From assembly GCA_045636065.1 (NCBI GenBank), contig JAZTWW010000039.1:1-16401 (forward strand): a stretch of DNA of 16,401 nucleotides. The letters run 5' to 3'. Position 1 is the stretch's first letter. Each line of letters begins with the position of its first letter. Made by a program: the position numbers and the translations under genes. Shown here piece after piece: positions 8,990 to 15,919 of the stretch. This DNA is from RGIG5050 sp045636065. Lineage in GTDB: Bacteria; Verrucomicrobiota; Kiritimatiellia; RFP12; UBA1067. Below the pieces are notes generated by a model, which did no database searches, was not told where the DNA came from, and was given only the letters and a program-made list of their open reading frames with translations.

Positions 8990-10112
8990 CATCAAGGTCA
9001 AGGTTTTCGTCTTCGTTGACGCTCTTGGGTGGGAACAGGTCGAGAGGTACGGCTTTCTCGCCGATCTTCTCCCCCACAGGCGGAAGATCGAGATGCAGTT
9101 CGGCTACAGTTGCACCGCAATCCCCACGATACTGACGGGCGAGCGCCCGGCCGTCCACGGCCATCTTGCGTTCTACGACTACGCGCCCGGTAAGAGCCCG
9201 TTCAAGGCGATGCGCTTTCTTGCGCCTTTCCTGAGGCCGCGCTCGTTCTGGAGCCGGGGCCGCGTCAGGAATGTCCTTTCAAAGCTGGTCAAGAGGCTCT
9301 ACGGCTTCACTGGCTACTTCCAGCTCTACGCAATGCCGATCGAAAGGCTCGGCTTCTTCGACTACTGCGAAAAGACGGACCTTTTCGCGAAAGGCGGCCT
9401 CAAACCCGTCAAGAACCTCGCCGACGTCTGGAGCGAGAAGGGGTACAGGTACCATATCTCCAACTGGCGTCTCCCAGAGGACGAGAACTTCAGGATCGCG
9501 GCGGACCTTTTCAGGAAGGGCGCCGTCGAGAGGGCTTTCGTCTATTCGGCGGCGTTCGACGCGCTGGAGCACGATTTCGTTGGGGATGACGCCGTTTTGA
9601 GGCCCAAGGTGGAGCGCTACGCCGATACGATAAGGGGGCTTCATCGCGCGCTTGCCGAGGCGGGGCGTTCCTTTGAGCTTACTGTCATATCCGACCACGG
9701 CATGACCCCTCTAAGGGGCACGATCGACGCGAAAAAGGCTCTTCTGGAGGCGGGGCTCAAGTGGGGAGAGGACTACGCGAGCGCGATCGATTCGACAATG
9801 GCGCGCTTCTGGTGGCTAAAGCCTGTGGAGGACCGCGTAAAGGAGGCTTTCAGCTCTTTCCCGGGGCGGTGGCTCACCGAGGAGGAGATGCGCTACCACG
9901 GCATCTGGCGCGACGATTGCAAGTTCGGCGACGCCATATTCCTCGCCGACGCCGGATACCAGCTCTGCCCGAGTGACATGGGAATTAAGCCTTTGAACGG
10001 CATGCACGGCTTCGATCCTGCCGACAGGGATTCGTTCGCGGCGTACCTCTCGACGGCCCCCGTGCCCGATTCCGTAAGGCGCGTAGCCGACTATTTCCGC
10101 GCAATGGCGTAG
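8970..10112 (+). CDS. alkaline-phosphatase-superfamily protein (type I phosphodiesterase/nucleotide pyrophosphatase-like)
   Basis: A 380-residue metal-dependent hydrolase of the alkaline phosphatase superfamily, probably a phosphodiesterase or a headgroup or polymer-modifying enzyme. Visible metal and catalytic positions are Asp17 in VFVDALGW, a nucleophile (probably Thr49) in SCTAIPTILTG, Asp197 and His201 in FDALEHD, Asp242-His243 in SDHGM and His346 in GMHGFDP. No signal peptide is evident, so a cytoplasmic or membrane-surface location is possible. GGCGGAGG lies a few bases before the ATG, inside the end of the YibE/F gene, so the two are likely translationally coupled. It is the last gene of the run: the hisG promoter begins only 6 bases after its stop. 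The substrate is unknown. Confidence 0.85.
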   Translation: MENGKADIKVKVFVFVDALGWEQVERYGFLADLLPHRRKIEMQFGYSCTAIPTILTGERPAVHGHLAFYDYAPGKSPFKAMRFLAPFLRPRSFWSRGRVRNVLSKLVKRLYGFTGYFQLYAMPIERLGFFDYCEKTDLFAKGGLKPVKNLADVWSEKGYRYHISNWRLPEDENFRIAADLFRKGAVERAFVYSAAFDALEHDFVGDDAVLRPKVERYADTIRGLHRALAEAGRSFELTVISDHGMTPLRGTIDAKKALLEAGLKWGEDYASAIDSTMARFWWLKPVEDRVKEAFSSFPGRWLTEEEMRYHGIWRDDCKFGDAIFLADAGYQLCPSDMGIKPLNGMHGFDPADRDSFAAYLSTAPVPDSVRRVADYFRAMA

Positions 10113-10117
10113 CGAGC

Positions 10118-10146
10118 TTGATTTAGAGTCGAATTTTTGGTATAAT
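10118..10146 (+). promoter_or_regulatory. strong sigma70-type promoter of hisG
   Basis: TTGATT (10118-10123) and a perfect TATAAT (10141-10146) are separated by 17 bp, with TGG immediately before the -10. Transcription should start near 10153, giving a leader of about 28 bases. I see no room for a histidine leader peptide or attenuator. Confidence 0.85.
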
Positions 10147-10180
10147 AGCACTTCTTTTGAACACACAAGGAAGAATTGCA

Positions 10181-11050
10181 ATGGCGATAGTCATCGGCCT
10201 ACCTAAAGGAAGTCTGCAGGAAGCGACCTTCGCGCTCTTCAAGCGCGCGGGGTTCAACGTTTCGTGCTCTTCGCGTTCGTACACGCCCTCAATCGACGAC
10301 AGCGAGATCAAGTGCCGCCTTCTTAGGCCGCAGGAGATGAGCCGCTACGTTGAGCTCGGGCTTCTCGACGCGGGCATCTGCGGCTACGACTGGGTCTACG
10401 AGAACGGCAGCGATGTCGTCGAGATCTGCGAGCTCAGCTACTCCAAGGCCACGTCGAACCCGGTGAGGTGGGTGCTCGCCGTTCCGAACGACTCCCCGAT
10501 CGAGACGGTCGCCGACCTTCAGGGCAAGCGCATCTCTACCGAGGCCATCGGGCTTACAAAGCGCTATCTTAAGGATCACGGCGTCGAGGCGGATGTCGAG
10601 TTCAGCTGGGGCGCCACCGAGGTCAAGGCCCCCGAGCTCGTCGATGCGATCGTCGATCTCACCGAGACGGGCAGCTCCCTTAGGGCGAACAACCTTCGCA
10701 TCGTCGATACGATCCTCACCTCCACCACGCGCTTCATCGCCAACAAGGCCGCCTGGGCCGACGAGGCCAAGCGCGCCAAGCTCGAGCAGCTCAAGACGCT
10801 CCTTACGGGCGCGCTTGCGGCGCAGTCGAGGGTGCTTCTCAAGGTGAACGCCCCCGAGGCGAACCTTGCGGACATCGTGGGGATTCTCCCCGCCCTGCAC
10901 GCGCCTACGGTCAACAAGCTCAACGGCGAGGGCTGGTACGCGGTCGAGACGGTCGTCGAGGAGAGCCAGGTGCGCGATCTCATACCGCAGCTCAAGGCCA
11001 GGGGCGGCACGGGCATAATCGAGCTTCCGCTCAACAAGATCATCTTCTGA
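10181..11050 (+). CDS. hisG: ATP phosphoribosyltransferase, long form (HisG)
   Basis: The first enzyme of histidine biosynthesis: it joins ATP and PRPP to give phosphoribosyl-ATP and is normally feedback-inhibited by histidine. The 289-residue protein is the long (HisG-L) form. The catalytic part starts with VIGLPKGSL and includes the PRPP-binding loop DLTETGSSLRANNLRIVD (about residues 158-175). The C-terminal ACT-like regulatory domain (about 215-289) has LPALHAPTVNKL and ends GTGIIELPLNKIIF. The long form does not need HisZ. ATG 10181 is chosen because AAGGAAG (10167-10173) precedes it; a TTG at 10157 is open in frame but lies only about 4 bases after the predicted transcription start. No other his gene is nearby, so the pathway genes are scattered. 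Confidence 0.95.
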   Translation: MAIVIGLPKGSLQEATFALFKRAGFNVSCSSRSYTPSIDDSEIKCRLLRPQEMSRYVELGLLDAGICGYDWVYENGSDVVEICELSYSKATSNPVRWVLAVPNDSPIETVADLQGKRISTEAIGLTKRYLKDHGVEADVEFSWGATEVKAPELVDAIVDLTETGSSLRANNLRIVDTILTSTTRFIANKAAWADEAKRAKLEQLKTLLTGALAAQSRVLLKVNAPEANLADIVGILPALHAPTVNKLNGEGWYAVETVVEESQVRDLIPQLKARGGTGIIELPLNKIIF

Positions 11051-11070
11051 GCCGCGCAGGCTGGCGCGGC
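11051..11070 (+). other. GC-rich hairpin directly after hisG
   Basis: GCCGCGC (11051-11057) and GCGCGGC (11064-11070) form a perfect 7-bp stem with a 6-base loop, beginning at the first base after the hisG stop. It is followed by CGAAATCGAAAAAGG, so there is no T run and it is not a classical intrinsic terminator. It may protect the 3' end or slow polymerase; no clear promoter is seen between it and the next gene, so read-through from hisG is possible. Confidence 0.5.
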
Positions 11071-11129
11071 CGAAATCGAAAAAGGCATAAAACTCTAACA
11101 AGCATCAAAACCGGAAAAGGAGGCACCAG

Positions 11130-11219
11130 ATGGGTTCCATCAAGAAGAAAAGGCGCAAAAAAATGAGCAAGCACAAATACGACAAGCGCATGAAGGCTCA
11201 GCGCCATAAGAACAAGTAA
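11130..11219 (+). CDS. 29-residue basic protein, AURKAIP1/COX24 (bS22-like) family
   Basis: A tiny, highly basic protein of 29 residues beginning MGSIKKKRRKKMSKHKYDKR and ending RHKNK. The MGS-(I/V)-KKRRKKMSKHK pattern is that of the bacterial AURKAIP1/COX24-domain proteins; in mycobacteria a protein of this type (bS22) is part of the small ribosomal subunit. About half of the residues are Lys or Arg, which fits rRNA binding. A strong AAAAGGAGG (11115-11123) lies 6 bases before the ATG, supporting real translation. It sits 79 bases after hisG and 18 bases before pal, which has an equally strong site, so it is probably co-transcribed with pal. The ribosomal role here is inferred from family resemblance. 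Confidence 0.83.
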   Translation: MGSIKKKRRKKMSKHKYDKRMKAQRHKNK

Positions 11220-11237
11220 ATAAAAAGGAGGCTTCAG

Positions 11238-11810
11238 ATGAGATACTCACTAGTGGCCGCCGTTGCGGCGGTTCTCGCGTTGGCAGGATGCCGTTACGGC
11301 GAAGATGCGGCGAACGCCGCCGGTGCCGGAGAGGGTGCAGAGGCTGTTGCCGTCGGCAGCGACATCGACAGCGACTTCGGCAAGCTCAGCGTGACCGATG
11401 AGCTCGGCGGCGACGGCTCGATCGTCCCCCCCACCGAGGTTTCCTTCGACAAGCTCTATCAGCGCGTCACTGACGTCAGCTTCGAGCCCGTCTACTTCGG
11501 ATTCGACGCCAACAGCCTCCAGCCCGGCGAGCTCGCCAAGATCGAGGCCGTTGCGGACCACCTCCGCGAGCGCACCGACCGCGTCGTGATCGTCGAGGGC
11601 AACTGCGACGACCGCGGCTCCAACGAGTACAACCTCGTCCTCGGCGAGCAGCGCGCGATCTCCATCCGCGACTACCTCGTTACGCTCGGCATCTCCGGCG
11701 ACCGCATCCAGCAGAAGAGCTACGGCGAGGAGAAGCCCGCCGTTCCGGGAAGCGGCGAAGAGGTCTGGGCGAAGAACCGCCGCGGCGAGTTCGCCCTCTA
11801 CCAGAGGTAG
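11238..11810 (+). CDS. pal: peptidoglycan-associated lipoprotein, OmpA/Pal family
   Basis: A 190-residue outer-membrane lipoprotein that should tie the outer membrane to peptidoglycan. The lipobox LALAGC places the acylated Cys at residue 18. After an Ala/Gly/Glu-rich linker (about 20-75) comes the OmpA-like peptidoglycan-binding domain: VYFGFDANSLQP, the binding segment EGNCDDRGSNEYNLVLGEQRA, and the SYGEEKPAVPG...KNRRGEF end characteristic of Pal. The usual GHxD of the binding motif reads GNCD here. AAGGAGG (11225-11231) lies 6 bases before the ATG. No tolQRAB genes are adjacent. The next gene (TatA/B family) starts 23 bases after the stop. Confidence 0.92.
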   Translation: MRYSLVAAVAAVLALAGCRYGEDAANAAGAGEGAEAVAVGSDIDSDFGKLSVTDELGGDGSIVPPTEVSFDKLYQRVTDVSFEPVYFGFDANSLQPGELAKIEAVADHLRERTDRVVIVEGNCDDRGSNEYNLVLGEQRAISIRDYLVTLGISGDRIQQKSYGEEKPAVPGSGEEVWAKNRRGEFALYQR

Positions 11811-11833
11811 TATAGGCCAGGGCGGCATTCAGG

Positions 11834-12052
11834 ATGACGCTTGCGCTCATCTTCGATTCCGTCAGTGGCGGCGAGTGGCTGGTGCTGCTCGCCGTCGTGC
11901 TTGTTGTCGTGGGGCCGCGCAACCTCCCCTCGGCGGTCAGATCCGCCGGGAGGGCGCTCGGCCGCCTTAGGCGCATGGCCGACGAGTTCAAGAGGCAGCT
12001 GATGTCGATCGACGAGCCGCCTCCAGAGCAGGGGGAGATCCCGGATGCTTGA
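11834..12052 (+). CDS. TatA/TatB-family translocase subunit, TatB-like
   Basis: A 72-residue component of the twin-arginine translocase, which exports folded proteins. It has a short N-terminal membrane helix (about 15-26), the hinge VGPRNLP (26-32), an amphipathic helix rich in Arg (about 33-56) and a short acidic, Pro-rich tail. Two features lean toward TatB: the polar residue at the start of the membrane helix is Glu14, and the hinge GPRNLPSAVR resembles the GPQRLPVAVK of E. coli TatB. TatB is usually longer, so it could be a bifunctional TatA/B protein. The 3' end overlaps tatC by 8 bases. Confidence 0.85.
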   Translation: MTLALIFDSVSGGEWLVLLAVVLVVVGPRNLPSAVRSAGRALGRLRRMADEFKRQLMSIDEPPPEQGEIPDA

Positions 12053-12791
12053 GGAGCGCTCAGATCCGCCGCAGCCGATCCTGGAGCACCTCGTTGCGCT
12101 GAGATCGTGCCTTGTGTCGTCGCTCCTCAGCTGGGCGGTGTCGTCCATACTGTGCGCGATCCTTTCGCCGACGATACTCTCCTGGCTTAAGGCGCCGGCT
12201 GCGGCGCTTGAGAAGACGGGCAGGCTCACCCTCGAAGGGCTCGATTTCACGAGCGGCTTTTCGACCGTTCTCGACATAGCTCTCTGGGGCGGGCTCACGC
12301 TTGCCTTCCCGTTCATTGCGTTCTTCATTCTCAAGTTCGTCTTCCCTGCGCTTACGCGGCGCGAAAAGGCGAGCATACTTGCATACCTCGTATTCGGCAC
12401 GGTCGGCTTCGCGGCCGGGTTCGCCCTTGCATACGCGAAGATGCTCCCGGTGGCGCTCTCGTTCTTCGACGCCGTGAACGATTGGGTGGGGCTTCCCGTC
12501 TCGACCGTCCGCATTGAAGGGTACATCTCGATAGTCCTCAAGGCGCTTCTTGGGCTTGGGCTCGTCTTCCAGCTTCCCTTGATGCTCTTCGTTCTCGGGT
12601 GCCTTGGCGTCATATCGAGCGCGGCTTTGAGGCGCGCTCGCAAGTTCGCAATAGTGGTCGCCTTCTTCCTCGGCATGGTCCTTACGCCCCCCGATCCGAT
12701 GAGCCAGCTCATCATGGCCGTTCCCCTCTGCCTTCTCTACGAGATGGCGATATGGGGCGTATGGCTAAAGGAAAGGGCGGTGAGACGGTGA
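12045..12791 (+). CDS. tatC: Sec-independent protein translocase TatC
   Basis: The six-helix core receptor of the twin-arginine translocase (248 residues). Recognisable segments are the N-terminal ILEHLVALR, FVFPALTRREK in the first cytoplasmic loop, LGLGLVFQLPLMLF, and the late motif LTPPDPMSQLIMAVPLCLLYE. Glu107 matches E. coli Glu103, which contacts the twin-arginine motif. The usual HLxELR motif reads HLVALR, so the position of E. coli Glu15 is Ala18. The start lies inside the end of the TatA/B gene, with GGGGAG 8 bases upstream. The stop overlaps the next start in a GTGA arrangement. Confidence 0.93.
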   Translation: MLEERSDPPQPILEHLVALRSCLVSSLLSWAVSSILCAILSPTILSWLKAPAAALEKTGRLTLEGLDFTSGFSTVLDIALWGGLTLAFPFIAFFILKFVFPALTRREKASILAYLVFGTVGFAAGFALAYAKMLPVALSFFDAVNDWVGLPVSTVRIEGYISIVLKALLGLGLVFQLPLMLFVLGCLGVISSAALRRARKFAIVVAFFLGMVLTPPDPMSQLIMAVPLCLLYEMAIWGVWLKERAVRR

Positions 12792-14128
12792 GAGGCCGCT
12801 TCAGCATCCCCGCCGGGTTCGTGGTCGCGATCTTCCTGGGGGCGTTCCTTCTTGCGATGCCGTGCTCCAACACGGGCGGCGGCTGGATGCCTGCGATGGA
12901 TGCGCTTTTCACGAGCTGCTCGGCCGTTTGCATAACTGGCCTTACGGTAATAAACCCCGGGACAGATCTCACAGTCTTCGGGCAATCCGTTCTCCTTCTT
13001 CTTGTGCAGGTAGGGTGCGTCGGCATAATGACGCTCGGAACGTTCGTCCTCGTCGTGGTGGGCAGGCGGATCTCGCTCCATGAGGAGTTCACGCTTTCCG
13101 ACGCATACGGGGCTGCTGGCGTCAAAGGACTCAAGGGGCTTATAATCTGGGTGGTGTCGAGCCTTCTCGCCATCGAGGCGATAGGGACGGTCGTCTTGCG
13201 CTACACGCTTCCCGAAGGGCTCCTCGCCGAGGGCGGCGAGTGGTTCCGCGCGTATTTCTACAGCGTCATGGCGTTCTGCAACGCCGGCTTCAGCCGCGAC
13301 GCGGGAAGCCTTATGATGGTCGCTGAGTCGAGGCCTGCCATATTCGTGATGGGTACGCTCATCATCCTCGGCGGACTCGGGTTCATGGCGCTCTACAACA
13401 TCTGCACGATCAAGTTCTGGCAGAGGAGCCTTGTTCAGCGCGGCCGGCTTTCGCTGCACACACGCGTGGTGCTCAGGCTTACAATGTACCTTACGCTTGC
13501 GGCGTTCGTCCTCTTCGTTGCCGTCGAGTGGGTGGGCACGCTTTCAAAGATGGTCGCGGGCGACAGGCTTGCCGTAGCGTTCTTCCATTCCGTCACGCCG
13601 AGGACTGCGGGTTTTACGGTCGTGCCTCTTGAATCGCTCCACCCCGCGACGCGCTTCATCGACGGCGTTCTCATGTTCATCGGCGCCGGCCCCGGGAGCG
13701 CCGGCGGCGGCATCAAGATGACGACTTTCTTCGTACTCATCTGCACGCTCTCGGCCATATACCACGGGCGCAAGGACGTGATAGTCCACAAGCGCACGCT
13801 CCCTATAGACATAATCCGCGAATCGATTGTGATAACTTTCCTCTACGCGGCCGCGCTCGCCGTGGCGACGGCGGTGCTGCTCGTCTCCGAGATCGGGCAC
13901 GAGGGGCTTGACTTTGAGCGCATCCTCTTCGAGGCGACGAGCGCCATTACGACTACCGGCCTTTCGATAGGCGACACGACCCAGCGCCTCTCCACGTTTG
14001 GGCGCTGCGTTCTCATGGTATGCATGTTCGCAGGCCGTCTTGGCGCGCTTACGATAGTCCTACTCGTAGCGGGCCGCGAGGATCCCCAGTCCGTCAGGTA
14101 TCCCAAGGAAGAGATAGTGGTGGGGTAA
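12788..14128 (+). CDS. ktrB: potassium uptake channel subunit, KtrB/TrkH family
   Basis: A 446-residue inner-membrane K+ (or Na+/K+) channel subunit of the SKT superfamily. Four pore repeats are visible from their selectivity-filter segments: ITGLT (49-53), NAGFS (165-169), TAGFT (273-277) and TTGLS (389-393). Each contains the Gly that lines the pore. GAGPGSAGGGIKMTT follows the third repeat, as in the family. Length fits KtrB better than the longer TrkH. The GTG at 12788 overlaps the tatC stop by 4 bases; an upstream ATG at 12761 would add nine residues inside tatC, and the open frame extends even further back but overlaps tatC deeply. No regulatory RCK partner (KtrA/TrkA) is encoded in the window. 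Confidence 0.9.
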   Translation: MRGRFSIPAGFVVAIFLGAFLLAMPCSNTGGGWMPAMDALFTSCSAVCITGLTVINPGTDLTVFGQSVLLLLVQVGCVGIMTLGTFVLVVVGRRISLHEEFTLSDAYGAAGVKGLKGLIIWVVSSLLAIEAIGTVVLRYTLPEGLLAEGGEWFRAYFYSVMAFCNAGFSRDAGSLMMVAESRPAIFVMGTLIILGGLGFMALYNICTIKFWQRSLVQRGRLSLHTRVVLRLTMYLTLAAFVLFVAVEWVGTLSKMVAGDRLAVAFFHSVTPRTAGFTVVPLESLHPATRFIDGVLMFIGAGPGSAGGGIKMTTFFVLICTLSAIYHGRKDVIVHKRTLPIDIIRESIVITFLYAAALAVATAVLLVSEIGHEGLDFERILFEATSAITTTGLSIGDTTQRLSTFGRCVLMVCMFAGRLGALTIVLLVAGREDPQSVRYPKEEIVVG

Positions 14129-14140
14129 AGCCCCTTTACC
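14124..14140. terminator. bidirectional hairpin pairing two convergent stop codons
   Basis: GGTAAAG (14124-14130) and CTTTACC (14134-14140) form a perfect 7-bp stem with a CCC loop. The TAA stop of ktrB (14126-14128) sits in the left arm and the TAA stop of the minus-strand nuclease (14136-14138) in the right arm. It lies exactly at the convergent junction, so it may limit read-through both ways, though no long T run follows on either strand. A second perfect palindrome follows at 14145-14160. Confidence 0.5.
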
Positions 14141-15257
14141 TGCCCCTTATGCGCATAAGGATGAGGCCAGGGATGTCGGCAAGCTTGACCGGCCACAGGC
14201 GCGTTGGGGTTTCGGCTTCAAGCGGCGTCTGGATGAACCCAGGAAGCTCAGGCAGGAAATCGAATCCCGTCTCGCGCTCTATCTCGTCGATGCTCACGAT
14301 GTTGTGGACGGGAAAAGCGTTCCACGGCACGTTCTGCGGGATCTTGACTGCAAGCGCCCTAACCTCATAAGGCTCGCCCTCGGAGCCGTTCTTGGTCACG
14401 GTCTCGGCAATGATTATCATGTAGTAGGCAGCCGGTATGTCCACGTCAGATCCGGGTAAAGTCTGCGCTGCCCCCGAGGTGGAGGGGACTGTCCCCACTA
14501 CAACCCATATCTCGCCGTAGTTTGCAGTCCAGAAGTCCGATATGAGCCTTTCCATCTCGCGCCACGCGCCCCTGTTGAGGTTCGGCCTCTGCGGCGAGAC
14601 GTTCGTCATCAGGAACGACGCCTTCTGCGCGTCCTCGCCGAAGCGCGTCGAGATCGCCCAGTTGGGCGCCATATGGCCGCGGTCGTAGCCGGACTTCGTG
14701 TAGAGGTTGGGGGAAGGGCACCTTTTCGCCTCGCGGTCCTCGCGGAAGGACGGGCGTTTCCCGACAGGGAAGCGCTCCTCCGCGGGAACGTGGTAGGCCA
14801 CCCACACCGGATGGCGCAGCTGCGCGCTCCAGCCTATCGCAAAGTCGCCCCTTATGATCGTCTTCACATCGTGCGGCGCGGGATCGGACACCCTTACGGG
14901 CTCGCCCGCGAAGAATATCTCGCCCGAGGGCGGAGGCATGTCGTAGCTGTAGAACGTATCGCTTCCCGTAAGCCCGAGAGCGTCGGTGAGGAAGAGGGCG
15001 CGGTCGCCAAAGTATGATACGGGCCACCATACGATGGCAGGCCAGCGCGCCTTCATGTCGAGGATGGAGTTTATGGGGCCTCGCATGACGATCATCCCCG
15101 TGACGGTGGATGCGATTATGATAGTGGCCGCTATGGCCGCCGCCCAGCGCGCCGCGCGCTTCAGCTTCGCGAGAATACCGCCGCCCTTGCCCTTTGACGA
15201 AGGTTTCGACTTGCGGCCTTTTCTCTTTGCGCCGCTCTTTAGGCTCTTCAAGTTCAT
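14136..15257 (-). CDS. membrane-anchored DNA/RNA non-specific endonuclease (NucA/EndoG-like)
   Basis: A 373-residue non-specific nuclease of the beta-beta-alpha-metal type. The catalytic motif DRGHMAPN is at 192-199, with His195 as general base; metal-binding Asn lies in PQRPNLNRGAW (Asn226 or Asn228). WSAQLRHPVWVAYHV before it is typical of the fold. The N-terminus is a Lys/Arg-rich tail (about 1-37), followed by one membrane helix (about 38-58), so the catalytic domain should face the periplasm. The start at 15257 is chosen over an upstream one at 15302: its ATG overlaps the stop of the preceding gene (ATGA) and has AAAGG about 8 bases upstream. It is last in a three-gene minus-strand operon. 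Roles such as DNA scavenging or barrier defence are guesses. Confidence 0.88.
   Translation of the reverse strand: MNLKSLKSGAKRKGRKSKPSSKGKGGGILAKLKRAARWAAAIAATIIIASTVTGMIVMRGPINSILDMKARWPAIVWWPVSYFGDRALFLTDALGLTGSDTFYSYDMPPPSGEIFFAGEPVRVSDPAPHDVKTIIRGDFAIGWSAQLRHPVWVAYHVPAEERFPVGKRPSFREDREAKRCPSPNLYTKSGYDRGHMAPNWAISTRFGEDAQKASFLMTNVSPQRPNLNRGAWREMERLISDFWTANYGEIWVVVGTVPSTSGAAQTLPGSDVDIPAAYYMIIIAETVTKNGSEGEPYEVRALAVKIPQNVPWNAFPVHNIVSIDEIERETGFDFLPELPGFIQTPLEAETPTRLWPVKLADIPGLILMRIRGR
14145..14160. repeat. 16-base perfect palindrome in the nuclease 3' end
   Basis: CCTTATGCGCATAAGG reads the same on both strands. It lies within the last codons of the nuclease and 4 bases beyond the convergent hairpin, so a transcript of ktrB running past its stop would meet two stems in a row. 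It could be a second termination element or a protein-binding site. Confidence 0.4.
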
Positions 15258-15913
15258 TCGCCCGACCTTTCGGCTTTGGCTGCGCGTATCGCATAGTCGC
15301 ATATGCGCATTATGGAGTCAGTGAACTCCCCGTATGTGAACGCCTCGGGCGTAAGCTCCGCGTGCGGATCGGGGATGATGCCCGTGCGCGGCTTCGGTAC
15401 GGCCGCGCCCAACGTGTCCATTATTGACTGGTCCGGCGCGATCACCGCCGAAGCGTGCTTGAGCGCGCCGCGCTCGAGACTGCGCGACATGCTCGCTGCA
15501 AGGCCCTTGTACGGCATGCCGTTTACAGGATGGCGCACCTCGACGATGTACGGGTTGCGCCTTACGGTGGCGCGGTCGACGCCGCGCACGACGGCGGCGC
15601 CGTCGTCGATGCCGAAGAGAATGTCGTAGTCGCGCCTGTTGGCGAGCGCCGTAGCGCGGAAGAACATGAGAAGGGTGGTTGCGAGCCTTCTCCAGCCGGG
15701 CCGGTTGGGAGGTGGCCCGCCTGGGACGCGCGGCACGGTGAATATGCGTACACGCCTATCGAGCGCGGCGGCGATAAGAGGGTTTATGCCGGGAACGAGA
15801 AGATCGACCGCCCAATCCGAAGCAAGGTAGGCGCCTGCTATGTCCTGCAGCCGCAGCACCTCCTGCGCATCGGCCTTCGCGCGCGCGGAGGAAACTATTA
15901 GCACTGCCGACAT
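15254..15913 (-). CDS. glycosyltransferase-like protein, N-terminal domain only
   Basis: A 219-residue protein that looks like the N-terminal Rossmann-type domain of a GT-B glycosyltransferase (GT4-like). It starts MSAVLIVSSARAKADAQEVL, followed by DWAVDLLVPG and a run of strand-helix units, then DYDILFGIDDGAAVV and YIVEVRHPVNG. The last part, HASAVIAPDQSIMDTLGAAVPKPRTGIIPDPH, resembles the point where such enzymes pass into the C-terminal nucleotide-sugar-binding domain, but the protein ends soon after. Full enzymes are usually 350-400 residues. It starts 6 bases after the zinc-ribbon gene, preceded by AAGGG, and its stop overlaps the nuclease start by 4 bases. The catalytic domain may be absent, encoded elsewhere, or not needed. 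The assignment is by fold pattern and is moderate. Confidence 0.6.
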   Translation of the reverse strand: MSAVLIVSSARAKADAQEVLRLQDIAGAYLASDWAVDLLVPGINPLIAAALDRRVRIFTVPRVPGGPPPNRPGWRRLATTLLMFFRATALANRRDYDILFGIDDGAAVVRGVDRATVRRNPYIVEVRHPVNGMPYKGLAASMSRSLERGALKHASAVIAPDQSIMDTLGAAVPKPRTGIIPDPHAELTPEAFTYGEFTDSIMRICDYAIRAAKAERSGE

Positions 15914-15919
15914 CTGCCC

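Noticed and set aside
10157..10180. TTG start for hisG eight codons upstream
   Set aside because: It lies only about 4 bases after the predicted transcription start, while ATG 10181 has a well-placed AAGGAAG and begins at the normal HisG N-terminus.
12599..12787. Upstream extension of the KtrB reading frame
   Set aside because: The added 63 residues are polar and Arg-rich, overlap tatC, and are not part of the KtrB family; the GTG at 12788 fits the family start.
15254..15302. Longer nuclease start at 15302
   Set aside because: It would overlap the glycosyltransferase-like gene by about 49 bases; ATG 15257 gives the ATGA overlap and has a ribosome-binding site.
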